This document shows, piece by piece, positions 46,238 to 55,178 of a stretch of 64,000 bases of DNA (the first letter of the stretch is position 1; every line of letters begins with the position of its first letter). The stretch lies in contig JADZED010000080.1 of assembly GCA_020850715.1 (NCBI GenBank), positions 318,524 to 382,523 of the forward strand, written 5' to 3'. The translations under genes were made by a program, and so were the position numbers. Below the pieces are notes generated by a model. That model searched no databases. It was not told where the DNA came from and was given only the letters and a program-made list of their open reading frames with translations. The DNA comes from Acidobacteriota bacterium. Lineage in GTDB: Bacteria; Acidobacteriota; Vicinamibacteria; Vicinamibacterales; CAVVIG01.

Positions 46238-47419
46238 ATGTTTCACAAAGCCTCCGCGAACCCGAGGAAAATGTCGACCTCGCTGCCGGTGCTCACCGCC
46301 TACGAGAAAGCCCACCTCGCCGATCGCCAGCCCCTCCCCGATCGCTATGTGGGGCTGGCGGACCAGGAGATGGATCGCCGGATTGCGGCCGCCAAGGCCG
46401 CGCTGGGCCGCCGCGCCGTCATCCTCGGCCATCACTACCAGCGCGACGAGGTGATCAAGTTCGCCGACCACACCGGCGACTCCTACAAGCTCGCCCAGCA
46501 GGTGTCCAGGCACCCGGACGCCGAATTCATCGTCTTCTGCGGCGTCCACTTCATGGCCGAGAGCGCCGACGTGCTCAGCGCCGATCATCAGCAGGTGATC
46601 CTGCCCGACCTCGCCGCCGGCTGCTCGATGTCGGACATGGTCGCTCCCGATCAGCTCGCGATGTGCTGGGCCGACCTCGGCCAGATGGGATTCGCGAACG
46701 ACGCGTCGCCGGTCGTGCCGGTCACCTACATCAACTCCGCCGCGGCCATCAAGGCGTTCTGCGGCGAGCGCGGCGGCGTCGTCTGCACGTCGTCGAATGC
46801 GAAGGCGACGCTGACCTGGGCCTGGGCGCGCGGCGAGCGGGTGCTGTTCCTCCCCGATCAGCACCTCGGGCGCAATGCCGCCTACGCGCTCGGTGTCCCG
46901 CTCGACCGGATGGTCGTGTGGGATCCCGACGAGGTCTGGGGCGGGCTCGATCCCGATCGGCTCGCGCGCGCGCGCATCGTGCTCTGGAAGGGGCACTGTT
47001 CCGTCCACACCCGCTTCAGCGCGCGGCAGATCGAGAGCGTGCGCCGCCAGCATCCGGGCGTGCGCGTCATCGTCCATCCGGAGGTGCCGTGGGAAGTCGT
47101 GCAGGCGGCCGACGACGCCGGTTCGACCGAGTACATCATCCGGCAGGTGAAGAACAGCGCGATCGGATCGGTGTGGGCGGTGGGCACCGAGATCCACCTC
47201 GTGAGCCGGCTCGCCAACGACGTCCACCCGGACCGCACGGTGCTGTCGCTCGATCAGTTCGGCTGCCTGTGCTCCACGATGTTCCGCGTCTCGCCCAATC
47301 ACCTGCTCTGGGTTCTCGAGGGGCTGCTCGAGGGCGCGGTGCACAACCGCATTGCGGTGCCGGACGAGCAGAAGAGCTGGACCCGCGTGGCGCTCGACCG
47401 CATGCTCTCCATTTCGTAG
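46238..47419 (+). CDS. nadA: NadA, quinolinate synthase
   Basis: A 393-aa protein (382 aa if started at the ATG at 46271, which has GAGGAAA before it). Motifs: [72 protein letters not shown], and cluster cysteines at FCGVHF, KGHC and [10 protein letters not shown]. It condenses iminoaspartate with DHAP to quinolinate for NAD. No nadB or nadC lies beside it. Confidence 0.93.
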   Translation: MFHKASANPRKMSTSLPVLTAYEKAHLADRQPLPDRYVGLADQEMDRRIAAAKAALGRRAVILGHHYQRDEVIKFADHTGDSYKLAQQVSRHPDAEFIVFCGVHFMAESADVLSADHQQVILPDLAAGCSMSDMVAPDQLAMCWADLGQMGFANDASPVVPVTYINSAAAIKAFCGERGGVVCTSSNAKATLTWAWARGERVLFLPDQHLGRNAAYALGVPLDRMVVWDPDEVWGGLDPDRLARARIVLWKGHCSVHTRFSARQIESVRRQHPGVRVIVHPEVPWEVVQAADDAGSTEYIIRQVKNSAIGSVWAVGTEIHLVSRLANDVHPDRTVLSLDQFGCLCSTMFRVSPNHLLWVLEGLLEGAVHNRIAVPDEQKSWTRVALDRMLSIS

Positions 47420-47474
47420 TACATTTCACAGGTTCTGCCCGTCGCAGGACTCCGACTCACAGGAGGAACGTCCG

Positions 47475-48074
47475 ATGGCTTACTCCCTGCCCCCCCTTCC
47501 GTATCCCCCCGACGCGCTCGAGCCGCACATCGACAGACAGACGATGGAGATTCATCACGGCAAGCATCACAACGCGTACGTGACGAACCTGAATGCGGCT
47601 CTCGACAAGCACCCCGATCTCCAGTCGAAGAGCCCGGAAGAGCTGATCCGGAACCTGAACGCGCTCCCGGACGCGATCCGGACCGCCGTGCGCAACAACG
47701 GCGGCGGCCACGTGAACCACACGATGTTCTGGCAGATCATGGGCCCGCACGCGGGGGGCGCGCCGACCGGCGCGATCGCCGACGCGATCGGCGGCGCATT
47801 CGGCAGCTTCGACGCGTTCAAGGAGCAGTTTGCCAAGGCGGCGGCCGGCCGTTTCGGGAGCGGCTGGGCGTGGCTCGTCGACCAGGGCGGGACGCTGTCG
47901 GTCGAAAGCACGGCGAACCAGGACAATCCGCTGATGGAGGGCAAGAAGCCGATTTTCGGCATCGACGTGTGGGAACACGCGTACTATCTGAAGTACCAGA
48001 ACCGCCGCCCGGACTACGTCGCCGCGTGGTGGAACGTCGTCAACTGGGCCGAGATCAACAAGAGACTGAGATGA
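47475..48074 (+). CDS. sodA: Fe/Mn superoxide dismutase, Mn-type signature
   Basis: A 199-aa enzyme with AGGAGGAACG before the ATG. Metal ligands: His in [13 protein letters not shown], His in [13 protein letters not shown], and Asp/His in [15 protein letters not shown]. The NGGGH and [12 protein letters not shown] features are those of Mn or cambialistic enzymes rather than strict Fe enzymes. Cytosolic, no signal peptide. Confidence 0.93.
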   Translation: MAYSLPPLPYPPDALEPHIDRQTMEIHHGKHHNAYVTNLNAALDKHPDLQSKSPEELIRNLNALPDAIRTAVRNNGGGHVNHTMFWQIMGPHAGGAPTGAIADAIGGAFGSFDAFKEQFAKAAAGRFGSGWAWLVDQGGTLSVESTANQDNPLMEGKKPIFGIDVWEHAYYLKYQNRRPDYVAAWWNVVNWAEINKRLR

Positions 48075-48153
48075 CGGCTGGACCGGCAGGACGGGCGGGA
48101 GGGCGCAGGTCTCCCCAGCCGCTCCGGCTCCTCCTGCCGCTCCTGCCCCGATC

Positions 48154-48975
48154 ATGTCGCTGACGACCATCCTCTTCTTCTTTCTCTCGCACCTCGGCAT
48201 CGGCATCATCTTCACGCTCGTGTTCGTCGCGCGCGCGGCGGGCGTCAAGTTCTTCAGGTTCAACGCCGGTCTCGCCGCGATGCTCCTGGTCGTCGCGCTC
48301 GCGTTCCGCTACGGCGTGCCCGACGCGCCCGGCGCCGGATCCGGCGGCGCGGCGCGCGGCGGTCTGCTCGCGCTGGAGGCGGCGATGGCCGCCGCCGTCG
48401 TCTACTGGGCGACCGTCGGCCGCATGCTCGCGTCGATTCGACCGCTCCTGGCCGGCACGGCCGCGGGCGCGGGGCTGCTCGCGCTGGTGCTGCAGGCGCT
48501 CGCGATCGCCGCCGGCCATTCCTGGGCCGTGCAGGTGATGACGGCCGCCAGCTTCGTGTCGTCGGCGGCGCTGCTCGGCGGCGCCTGCACGGCCATGGTG
48601 CTCGGACACTGGTACCTGGTCATCCCGTCGATGGACGTGAGGCACCTGCAGTCGATGGTCATGTGGCACATGGTCTCCATGGCGGTGCGCCTCGTGGTGG
48701 TCGCGGCGGCGGTCGCGCTGGCCTTCGCGGCGTGGCAGCCGGGCGCGGGCCCCAGCTTCCGCCGCTACGTCCTGTCGATCGACGGCATCTTCTTCTGGCA
48801 GCGGGTCCTGTTCGGCCTCGCGGGCCCGGCGGTGCTCTCCTATCTCACCTGGGAGACGGCCAAGATCCGATCGACGCAGTCGGCGACCGGCATCCTCTAC
48901 GTGGACCTGTTCACGGTGATCGTCGGCGAGATTCTCGCGAAGTACATCCTCCTCGCGACGCACGTGCCCGTGTAG
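48154..48975 (+). CDS. Conserved-looking polytopic membrane protein
   Basis: A 273-aa protein with about eight helices starting SLTTILFFFLSHLGIGIIFTLVF. Histidines are positioned inside or near helices (SHLG, GHSW, LGHWYLVIPSMDVRHLQSMVMWHMVSM), a layout that could bind haem or metal, but I cannot assign a family. It lies 79 bases after superoxide dismutase on the same strand. Confidence 0.7.
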   Translation: MSLTTILFFFLSHLGIGIIFTLVFVARAAGVKFFRFNAGLAAMLLVVALAFRYGVPDAPGAGSGGAARGGLLALEAAMAAAVVYWATVGRMLASIRPLLAGTAAGAGLLALVLQALAIAAGHSWAVQVMTAASFVSSAALLGGACTAMVLGHWYLVIPSMDVRHLQSMVMWHMVSMAVRLVVVAAAVALAFAAWQPGAGPSFRRYVLSIDGIFFWQRVLFGLAGPAVLSYLTWETAKIRSTQSATGILYVDLFTVIVGEILAKYILLATHVPV

Positions 48976-48997
48976 TAGGATCGAAGGCTCGTGGATT

Positions 48998-49109
48998 GCA
49001 CCGCGGTCCGGAACCTGTGCAATTTCAGACTACGAACCGCGTCAGGGCCGGAAGGCAGCAGCGCTAAGTAGATCCTGACATGTGCCGCAGTCATTCCGGA
49101 TCGCGGTGG
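48998..49109 (+). ncRNA. ffs: Small bacterial signal recognition particle RNA (4.5S type)
   Basis: The apical domain is plain: GTCAGGGCCGGAAGGCAGCA followed by GCGCTAAGTAGATCCTGAC. The ends pair over 15 bp (CACCGCGGTCCGGAA with TTCCGGATCGCGGTG, one G-U), giving an RNA of about 110 bases with no Alu domain. Its place directly before dnaX is the common bacterial arrangement. Confidence 0.95.
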
Positions 49110-49154
49110 AGTCCGCCCGCTCCTGTCCGCCTCGATCCCGACCGCCGTCCGTAA

Positions 49155-50840
49155 ATGGCCTATCAAGTCATCGCGCGCAAATGGCGCCCGCAGCGGTTCG
49201 CCGACGTCGTCGGCCAGCAGGCGGTGACGCGCACGCTGGCCAACGCGCTCGGGAGCGGCCGCCTCGCCCAGTCGTTCGTCTTCGCCGGCCCGCGCGGCGT
49301 GGGCAAGACGACGACGGCGCGCATCCTGGCGAGGGCGCTGAACTGCGAGAAGGGGCCCACCGCCGAGCCGTGCGGCGTGTGCGACGCCTGCCGCGAGATC
49401 GCCGAAGGGCGCGACATGGACGTCCTCGAGATCGACGCGGCCACCCACACGGGCATCGACAACGTCCGCGAGGTGATCGTCTCCGGCCTCGCCATCCGCC
49501 CCGCCCGCGATCCCTACAAGGTCTTCATCATCGACGAGGTGCACCAGCTCTCGGCCTCGTCGTTCAACGCGCTGCTGAAGTCGATCGAAGAGCCGCCGCC
49601 GCACGTGGTCTTCATGATGGCGACGACCGAGCTCGACAAGATCCCCGAGACCGTGCTGTCGCGGTCGCAGGTCTACGAGTTCCGGACCATCGCCACTCGA
49701 GCCATCGCCGACAAGCTGCGCGAGATCGTCGATGCCGAGGGCATCGAGGCCGCCGACGATGCGCTGCAGCTGATCGCGCGGGACGCCGACGGCAGCATGC
49801 GCGACGCGGAGAGCAAGCTGGACCAGGTCATCGCCTTCACGGGCCGCCGGTTCGCCGCCGCCGACGCGGCGGCCGTTCTCGGCCTGGTCGGGCGGGATCT
49901 GCTGCTGGACGCGGCGCAGGCCGTCGCCGACGAGCAGGCGCCGCAGGCGTTCACCCTTGTCGCGCGTGCGGTCGAGATGGGGTACGACCTGCGCGCGGTC
50001 TGCCGCGAACTGGCGCGCGTGGTCCGCGATCTCCTCGTGCTCTCGGTCGACCCGGGCCGCATCGCGGACCCTGAAATCGCCGGAGAAGCCGAGCGCGAGC
50101 GCCTGGCGGCGCTCGCGGACCGCTTCTCGCGCGAGGATCTGCTGCGCGCCTTCGATCTGCTCACGAAAGCCGAGGCCGACAGGCGCGGCGCCGCTCAGCC
50201 GCGCCATCACCTCGAGATGGCGCTGCTGCGGTGGATCTACCTGCGGAAGCTCGTGCCCGTCGAGGAGTTGATTCTCGAGACGAAGGGCTCAGGGGGTTCA
50301 CGCGGCTCCGGGGGGGCACGGGGTTCAGAGGGTTCAGGGGGGGCGAAGGGTTCCGCCGGCGCGAGAGGGTCGGGAGGGACGGCGGGATCGAAGAGCTCGC
50401 CTGCCGTGCCGGACGGCGCTGCGGCCGCGCCGGCCGGCGATCCGCAGCCGGCCCCGCCGGCGCGGGGCGGCGAAGAGGGAGCCGACGCCTTCCTGGCCGC
50501 GGTGCGCGGCGCGAAGGCGGTCTTCTACAATACGGTGATTGCGCAGGCGCAGCGGGTCGAGTCGGCCGGCGATCGGCTGGTCTTCACCTATGCGCCGGCT
50601 CAGCGCGCCATGCGCGAGATGCTCGAACAGAACCGCGGGTGGCTCGAATCGCTGGCGCAGGGCGTCTGCCGCCGCCGCGTGACGATTGCCGCGGTGTTGG
50701 GCGAGGCGCCCCCGGGCGGGGCCGCGCCGCCGGCAGCCGACCGGAAGGCGGCGCTGCGCGAGCAGGCGCTGGCCGATCCCGGCGTGCGCCACATGCTCGA
50801 AGTGTTCGCGGCCGAGATCAGGGACGTGGAGGAGAGGTAG
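49155..50840 (+). CDS. dnaX: DnaX, DNA polymerase III gamma/tau subunit
   Basis: A 561-aa clamp-loader ATPase: [14 protein letters not shown], Walker [16 protein letters not shown], the zinc ligands [26 protein letters not shown] and the sensor [11 protein letters not shown] Ser/Gly-rich linker at about residues 376-420 ([13 protein letters not shown]) separates the ATPase from the tau-specific C-terminus. The linker DNA contains two runs of seven G at the usual gamma/tau boundary. The gene is part of ffs-dnaX-ybaB-recR. Confidence 0.95.
   Translation: MAYQVIARKWRPQRFADVVGQQAVTRTLANALGSGRLAQSFVFAGPRGVGKTTTARILARALNCEKGPTAEPCGVCDACREIAEGRDMDVLEIDAATHTGIDNVREVIVSGLAIRPARDPYKVFIIDEVHQLSASSFNALLKSIEEPPPHVVFMMATTELDKIPETVLSRSQVYEFRTIATRAIADKLREIVDAEGIEAADDALQLIARDADGSMRDAESKLDQVIAFTGRRFAAADAAAVLGLVGRDLLLDAAQAVADEQAPQAFTLVARAVEMGYDLRAVCRELARVVRDLLVLSVDPGRIADPEIAGEAERERLAALADRFSREDLLRAFDLLTKAEADRRGAAQPRHHLEMALLRWIYLRKLVPVEELILETKGSGGSRGSGGARGSEGSGGAKGSAGARGSGGTAGSKSSPAVPDGAAAAPAGDPQPAPPARGGEEGADAFLAAVRGAKAVFYNTVIAQAQRVESAGDRLVFTYAPAQRAMREMLEQNRGWLESLAQGVCRRRVTIAAVLGEAPPGGAAPPAADRKAALREQALADPGVRHMLEVFAAEIRDVEER
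50284..50385 (+). repeat. G-rich GGGTTCA repeat tract in the dnaX linker
   Basis: Several copies of a GGGTTCa/cGG unit (GGGGTTCAGAGGGTTCAGGG and neighbours) plus two G7 runs. It is in frame and encodes a Ser-Gly linker. The same unit occurs in the intergenic hairpin region at about 27.98 kb. Confidence 0.7.
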
Positions 50841-50854
50841 GTGCCGGGACGGCC

Positions 50855-51145
50855 ATGAACATCCAGCAGATGATGAAGCAGGCCCAGCAGATGCAGGAGC
50901 GGCTGCAGAAGCAGATGGCCGAGCTGAAGGTCGAAGGCAATGCCGGCGGCGGCATGGTCACCGTGACGATCAACGGCGCCAAGCAGGTGCAGTCGATCGC
51001 GATCGATCCCGAGGTCGTCAACAAGGACGACGTCGTGATGCTGCAGGATCTGATCGTCGCCGCGATCAACGATGCGCAGCGCAAGGCCGACGAAGAGATG
51101 GCCCGCAACATGGGCGGCATGCTGCCGCCGGGATTCAAGCTATAA
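50855..51145 (+). CDS. ybaB: YbaB/EbfC nucleoid-associated protein
   Basis: A 96-aa protein starting [20 protein letters not shown], with [27 protein letters not shown] and a C-terminal [12 protein letters not shown]. It is a DNA-binding tweezer-shaped dimer encoded, as usual, between dnaX and recR. Its TAA overlaps the presumed recR initiation site. Confidence 0.95.
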   Translation: MNIQQMMKQAQQMQERLQKQMAELKVEGNAGGGMVTVTINGAKQVQSIAIDPEVVNKDDVVMLQDLIVAAINDAQRKADEEMARNMGGMLPPGFKL

Positions 51146-51738
51146 GCGCGCTTCCCGATCCCCTCGTCCGCCTGATCGAGGAGCTGCAGCGGCTGCCGGG
51201 CGTCGGCCCCAGGACCGCGCAGCGGCTGGCGTTCCACGTCCTGCGGAGCCCGCGCGCGCAGACCGACGCGCTCGCGGCGGCAATCCGCGACGTGCGGGAT
51301 CGCCTGCAGCCCTGCTCGGTGTGCCACAACATCACCGACGTCGACCCCTGCGCGATCTGCAGCAGCGCGTCGCGCGATCAGCGCGTGATCTGCGTCGTCG
51401 AGGAACCGCAGAACGTGGCGGCCATCGAGCGGATGCGCGAGTTCAACGGCGTGTTTCACGTCCTCATGGGCGCGCTCTCGCCGCTCCAGGGGATCGGCCC
51501 CGACGACCTCAAGATCAAGGGGCTGCTCGATCGCGTGGCCGCCGGCGCGGGGGAGGTGATCCTCGCGACCAACCCGACCGTCGACGGCGAGGCCACGGCC
51601 ATCTATCTGGCGCGGCTGCTGAAGCCGCTCGGCGTGAAGGTGACGCGCATCGCGATGGGCCTGCCCGTGGGCAGCGATCTCGAGTACGCCGACGCCGTCA
51701 CCATGACCAAGGCGATCGAAGGCCGGCGCGAGGTCTGA
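51142..51738 (+). CDS. recR: RecR, recombination mediator, with apparent non-canonical start
   Basis: RecR motifs are intact: [16 protein letters not shown] helix-hairpin-helix, zinc finger [16 protein letters not shown], Toprim [15 protein letters not shown] and [13 protein letters not shown]. No ATG, GTG or TTG exists in frame before the conserved N-terminus. The best fit is ATA at 51142, overlapping the ybaB TAA (ATAA), which gives 198 aa and the normal distance to LPGVG; ATT at 51133 is the alternative. Translation coupled to ybaB is likely. It works with RecF/RecO in gap repair. Confidence 0.88.
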   Translation: MSALPDPLVRLIEELQRLPGVGPRTAQRLAFHVLRSPRAQTDALAAAIRDVRDRLQPCSVCHNITDVDPCAICSSASRDQRVICVVEEPQNVAAIERMREFNGVFHVLMGALSPLQGIGPDDLKIKGLLDRVAAGAGEVILATNPTVDGEATAIYLARLLKPLGVKVTRIAMGLPVGSDLEYADAVTMTKAIEGRREV

Positions 51739-51748
51739 GCCCCAGGTG

Positions 51749-52354
51749 ATGCTCCCGCACTCCTACGAGGTGCCCGCGGCCATGCTGCTCGTGGCCGGCG
51801 GTGCGCTCTCATGCTTCGCCGGCTACCGTCTCTTCCGTCTCGTGCTCGGCATCTACGGCTTCGTCATCGGGGCGATGCTCGCGAGCTCCATCGTGGCGCC
51901 CACGAGCACGGCCGGCATGGCGGCCGCCGCGATCGCCGGCGGCCTGCTCGGCGCCGCGACGCTGATCCTGGCCTGCTTTGTCGGCGTCGCGATCGTCGGC
52001 GCGGGTCTCGGGGCGCTGGTTGCGCACCTGTCGTGGCAGTTTGCCCGGACTTCGGCCGAGCCGCCCGTGGTGCTGGTCGTCCTGCTCGCCGTTGCCGGCG
52101 CCGTCGCCGCCCTGTTCCTGCAGCGCTACGTCATCATCGTCGCGACCGCCTTCGCCGGCGCGTGGATGTTTCTCGTCGGCGTGTTCGAGATTGCCGCCGC
52201 CCGCCCGGGACCGAAGCCATCGCCCGCACCCGTGTGGATCCTGTACCCGCTCAATCCGGGCAGCGGGGAGCGCTGGATTCCGATCGTGTGGGCCGCGCTC
52301 GGGCTGGCGGGGGTGGCCGTCCAGCTGGCGACCAGCATGGGGAAGAAGAAGTAG
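51749..52354 (+). CDS. DUF4203/TMEM198-like membrane protein
   Basis: A 201-aa protein with six or seven helices, starting MLPHSYEVPAAMLLVAGGALSCFAGYRLFRLVLGIYGFVIGAM, which is the DUF4203 pattern. GTG at 51746 is an alternative start. It follows recR by 10 bases. Role unknown. Confidence 0.75.
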   Translation: MLPHSYEVPAAMLLVAGGALSCFAGYRLFRLVLGIYGFVIGAMLASSIVAPTSTAGMAAAAIAGGLLGAATLILACFVGVAIVGAGLGALVAHLSWQFARTSAEPPVVLVVLLAVAGAVAALFLQRYVIIVATAFAGAWMFLVGVFEIAAARPGPKPSPAPVWILYPLNPGSGERWIPIVWAALGLAGVAVQLATSMGKKK

Positions 52355-52397
52355 CTGCCGGCGGCGGTAAGATCAGGGTTTCTTCCGAGGAGGGACG

Positions 52398-52841
52398 ATG
52401 GCGACCTTCGAACGCAGCGTCGAGGTGGATTGGCAGGGATCGTTGATGGAGGGGAAGGGCACCGCGAAGGCCGGGACCGGCGCGTTCACGCTGCCGGTGG
52501 CGTTTCCGGCGCGCATCGGCGAGCCCGGAGGCAAGACGAGCCCCGAGGAGCTGATGGCGGCGGCGCACGCAGCCTGCTACGCGATGGCGCTCAACGGCGC
52601 GATCGGCCGGGCCGGCGGCGTCTCGGTCGGCCGGACCGTGGTCAGCGCGACGGTGACGGCCGACAAGAGCGATGCCGGGATCAAGATCCTCGCCTCGAAG
52701 CTCACCGTGATCGCGCACGGACTCGAAGGTGCGGACGCGGCCAGGTTCAGGGAGATCGCCCAGGCGGCCGAAGGACGGTGTCCCGTGTCGAACGCCTATC
52801 GGGGGACGATGCAGATTACGGTCGATGCCAGGGTCGCCTGA
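52398..52841 (+). CDS. osmC: OsmC-family peroxiredoxin
   Basis: A 147-aa protein: GSLMEGKGTAKAGTGAF, TSPEELMAAAHAACYAMAL (peroxidatic Cys) and GRCPVSNAYRGTMQIT (resolving Cys). OsmC reduces organic hydroperoxides. GAGGAGGG precedes the ATG, and a GGTAAGAT -10-like context lies at about 52365. Confidence 0.9.
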   Translation: MATFERSVEVDWQGSLMEGKGTAKAGTGAFTLPVAFPARIGEPGGKTSPEELMAAAHAACYAMALNGAIGRAGGVSVGRTVVSATVTADKSDAGIKILASKLTVIAHGLEGADAARFREIAQAAEGRCPVSNAYRGTMQITVDARVA

Positions 52842-52930
52842 TCGATCTGTCGTTGCGCCAGGGCGTGTGGGACTGCCGGAGGCCGCGCCGGGCGCGAACG
52901 CCCGGATGGCTCACGCCGCCCGAATCTTGC

Positions 52931-52972
52931 GCTGAAAGCGAGCCAGACGGTAAGATGGGGCTCGCTTTCAGC
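52931..52972. repeat. 14-bp perfect inverted repeat over the putative tRNA-Asn promoter
   Basis: GCTGAAAGCGAGCC (52931-52944) and GGCTCGCTTTCAGC (52959-52972) surround a 14-base loop containing TAAGAT. TTGCGC (52927-52932) and TAAGAT (52951-52956), 18 bases apart, could drive the tRNA. An alternative hairpin GGGGC/GCCCC (52957-52961 with 52971-52975) competes with the long one. It may also serve as the osmC terminator. Confidence 0.55.
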
Positions 52973-52985
52973 CCCGCCTTCGCGT

Positions 52986-53060
52986 TCCTCAGTAGCTCAA
53001 TGGCAGAGCATCCGGCTGTTAACCGGAGGGTTGCTGGTTCGAATCCAGCCTGAGGAGCCA
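52986..53060 (+). tRNA. tRNA-Asn (anticodon GTT)
   Basis: Acceptor TCCTCAG/CTGAGGA, D-arm GCTC/GAGC, anticodon loop CTGTTAA giving GTT, T-arm with GGTTCGAATCC, discriminator G and an encoded CCA. It marks the left edge of a less GC-rich accessory patch. Confidence 0.95.
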
Positions 53061-53100
53061 TTCTCCAGTTCTTCCGCCATTCGCCAGTACGTCGAACGGC

Positions 53101-53412
53101 TTAATGTAAGTCGGCGAAAGACTTCCGCGATCGAACGTCGAGTTCGATACAAGGGCTTTTACGAGACGCGCCTGTTCTCGCGGATTTTTTCGCAACATAC
53201 GATGAATAGGCGGTTTGCGCGAGTTCTGATATGGAGCCCCGCGGCTTCGTACGCCTCGCTCGCGACTTCGTGACGTTCCATTTCAGTTCGAGCGCGTCGA
53301 AGCTCCTCCTGGCTACCTTGCTGATGTCTCTGTCGCTGATCATCTTGGGCAGCTCGGGCTCGCCGTCTTCGTCGAAATCGATTTCGACGCCTTCGAGCAC
53401 CTCCAGAATCAC
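53101..53412 (-). CDS. Hypothetical protein, last gene of the mazEF operon
   Basis: A 103-aa frame (MILEVLEGVEIDFDEDGEPE) overlapping the preceding gene by 4 bases. Acidic at the N-terminus, basic and Ser-rich at the C-terminus. No family recognised. Codon use is less GC-biased than in flanking housekeeping genes, in keeping with acquired DNA. Confidence 0.5.
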   Translation of the reverse strand: MILEVLEGVEIDFDEDGEPELPKMISDRDISKVARRSFDALELKWNVTKSRARRTKPRGSISELAQTAYSSYVAKKSARTGASRKSPCIELDVRSRKSFADLH

Positions 53413-53804
53413 AGGCCACCCAAATCGTCTGCCTTGCCGGCAACGGCATTGCCCATCGCCTCACTGATCGTGCCGCTGTACTTCAGCAGCTGGCGCATCG
53501 TCTGTTCCCCGTACTCCCGACCCGAGGCCTCCGCCGAGGCGGTGAAGGCATCGATATTCCCGGACACCATGTCCGAGAGGTTGAAACGAAATGCAACCTT
53601 CATCTCAAACGGTTCGTTGGTCAGCGCCTCGCCTGACGGCAAGGTGACCTGTGACGTGTGGATGGCTGGGCGTGGCTCTGTCGGGATTTCCTTGAGCAGC
53701 GGGAAAGCTTCTTCGCCGCGAAGGCGGATCACCCGCGAGAAGGCGTCGCGAAACGCCTCGTCATACTCTCTCAAGTAAAACAGCTTCTTTCGCTCGCCGG
53801 CCAT
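53409..53804 (-). CDS. Hypothetical protein downstream of mazF
   Basis: A 131-aa frame starting 10 bases after the mazF stop: MAGERKKLFYLREYDEAFRD, with AFRFNLSDMVSGNIDAFTAS and EYGEQTMRQLLKYSGTISEAM. It looks like a soluble, partly helical protein; no family recognised. It is coupled to the last gene by ATGA and is probably co-transcribed with mazEF. Confidence 0.55.
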   Translation of the reverse strand: MAGERKKLFYLREYDEAFRDAFSRVIRLRGEEAFPLLKEIPTEPRPAIHTSQVTLPSGEALTNEPFEMKVAFRFNLSDMVSGNIDAFTASAEASGREYGEQTMRQLLKYSGTISEAMGNAVAGKADDLGGL

Positions 53805-53813
53805 GTTCGGTAG

Positions 53814-54158
53814 TCACAGCCCGAGAAGCACTCGGAGACGTTCCCTCACGTCGGTGAGGATTTCGACGGGAGCGGTTGCAGCGAACTCCACGCGTCGAGC
53901 GTTCCAGTCCAGATTCTTGACGTGATCGGCTAAGACGACGCCTGTTACTTTGCTGCCGGCGGGTAGAGCAACCTCGAACGGGTAACCCTTCGCGTGACTC
54001 GTGATCGGGCACGCGATCGCGAGACGGGCCTTCGCGTTGTACGCTCGAGGCGACAGAACTAGAGCGGGTCGGCGCCCACGCTGCTCGTGGCCGGCTCGAG
54101 GGTCGAACGTCAGCCAGACGAGATCCCCCGCCTCGGGGACGTAGCTGCGGACTACCAC
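53814..54158 (-). CDS. mazF: MazF-type endoribonuclease toxin
   Basis: A 114-aa protein of the PemK/MazF fold: SYVPEAGDLVWLTFDPRAGHEQRGRRPALVLSP, then ACPITSHAKGYPFEVALPAG and VVLADHVKNLDWNARRVEF. The substrate-loop Arg/Lys and the catalytic-region Thr/Ser residues (ITSHAKG) are present. MazF cleaves mRNA when not neutralised. It overlaps mazE by 7 bases. Confidence 0.93.
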   Translation of the reverse strand: MVVRSYVPEAGDLVWLTFDPRAGHEQRGRRPALVLSPRAYNAKARLAIACPITSHAKGYPFEVALPAGSKVTGVVLADHVKNLDWNARRVEFAATAPVEILTDVRERLRVLLGL

Positions 54159-54397
54159 GCCTCATCCCCGAGCGGACCGCCCCAGTCGCTCTCGTCGTGG
54201 CGGTTCTTCGGAGTGATGCGACGGACGAGTTCGTCCAGGGAATAACGCGGGCGACTCGGCCGGATCACGATGGTGCCGTTGTCCACCGACACTTGGACCG
54301 TGTCGCCTTCACCGAGTTGCACCTCGCGTGCAACCGACTTGGGAAGCCGCAAGCCGAGACTGTTGCCCCACTTCGAGAGTTGCGTGGTCGCTGCCAT
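54152..54397 (-). CDS. mazE: MazE-type AbrB-fold antitoxin
   Basis: An 81-aa antitoxin: TTQLSKWGNSLGLRLPKSVAREVQLGEGDTVQV is the AbrB DNA-binding fold, and the acidic C-terminus (HDESDWGGPLGDEAW) would wrap MazF. I start it at the ATG at 54397; the longer ORF-track start lies upstream of the likely promoter. The leader is very short and has no ribosome binding site. Confidence 0.92.
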   Translation of the reverse strand: MAATTQLSKWGNSLGLRLPKSVAREVQLGEGDTVQVSVDNGTIVIRPSRPRYSLDELVRRITPKNRHDESDWGGPLGDEAW

Positions 54398-54409
54398 GTA
54401 TCTACATTG

Positions 54410-54438
54410 AATATACACGAACGGCGAACCGTTGTCTA
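54410..54438 (-). promoter_or_regulatory. mazEF promoter
   Basis: TAGACA (54438-54433) and TATATT (54415-54410) on the minus strand, 17 bases apart. The palindrome-like TGTAT...ATACA between the -10 and the ATG may be the MazE operator. Predicted leader about 6 bases. Confidence 0.5.
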
Positions 54439-54589
54439 CGAGTCGCAAACGGAGTCGAAGCGCTCACCATTCGCAAAGTCGTCGATCGTGGGCCGCCATC
54501 CGGGATGGAAGTGCATTTTCTGCGCTGCGTGCTTGGGCTTCGCGATCCGCGCCGGCGGTCGACCGGCCGCTCGTGTACGCCGACGTAGT

Positions 54590-55110
54590 AGTCGTCGCGG
54601 TGGTCGGCAGCGGGCCACGCGGACAAGGCCCTGGGCGCTCGCCGTGCTTCTGCTTCCGCGTCGAGACGTACGCGTCGATCGTAGTCTCGGCCAGGGCGGC
54701 CAGGTTCTCCTCCGAGCAATACCCCGCGTCGGCGAGCACGTGGGTCGGCGTGATGTCCGACTGCTGGGCGATCGTGGTGATCATCGGCAGCGGCTGCTTC
54801 TTATCGTTCGTGTCCTGGGTCACGCCTTGGCCCACGATCAGTTGCCGCTCATCGGCCGCGACCTGCACGTTGTAGCCCTGCACGAAGCCGTCGGGTCCCT
54901 TCATGATCCGCGACTCCGGATCGGTGAAGTTGTATCGGGCTTCGGATCAGGCTTGGCCGACTCGACGGGTTCGCCCTTGGCCGGCTTCGTCTTTGGCGCG
55001 AGCCTTCAGCGCGCGTGTGGCCTCGCGAATCCGCTCCAGCCGACTCTCCCGCCGTTGCAGCTCCGCCGGCAGCTCGTCGCCACGCCCGCCATGAACGGAC
55101 GTATTCGTCG
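54590..55110 (-). pseudogene. IS1182-like transposase remnant with frameshifts
   Basis: Three pieces in different frames read in order on the minus strand. First GDELPAELQRRESRLERIRE then ALKARAKDEAG. After a shift, KGEPVESAKPDPK. After a second shift, ARYNFTDPESRIMKGPDGFVQG continuing to DAYVSTRKQKHGERPGPCPRGPLP. These match the middle of an IS1182-type DDE transposase. Both the N-terminal third and the C-terminal catalytic Glu region are missing. It separates mazEF from the CDF gene. I see no terminal inverted repeats. Confidence 0.75.
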
Positions 55111-55178
55111 CTCCGCTCTCCTCAGGGGCGCCCCCGTCTTCCAGCATGCTCGCCCCCGCCTTCCGGCATACTGCTGCA

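Noticed and set aside
50231-51145. ORF joining the dnaX tail to ybaB in one frame
   Set aside because: The upstream part is the dnaX linker and C-terminus read out of frame (Arg/Gly-rich); ybaB has its own ATG at 50855. Kept only as a note in the slippage idea.
54436-54618. 60-aa minus-strand ORF near the transposase remnant
   Set aside because: Its C-terminal part (HFHPGWRPTIDDFANGERF) looks slightly protein-like, but it has no start context and lies in decayed DNA; too weak to call a gene.
55117-55125. Possible attachment-site copy of the tRNA-Asn 3' end
   Set aside because: CTCCTCAGG matches the tRNA end only as a reverse complement over 9 bases; no direct repeat of the tRNA 3' end was found in the patch, so no att site is claimed.
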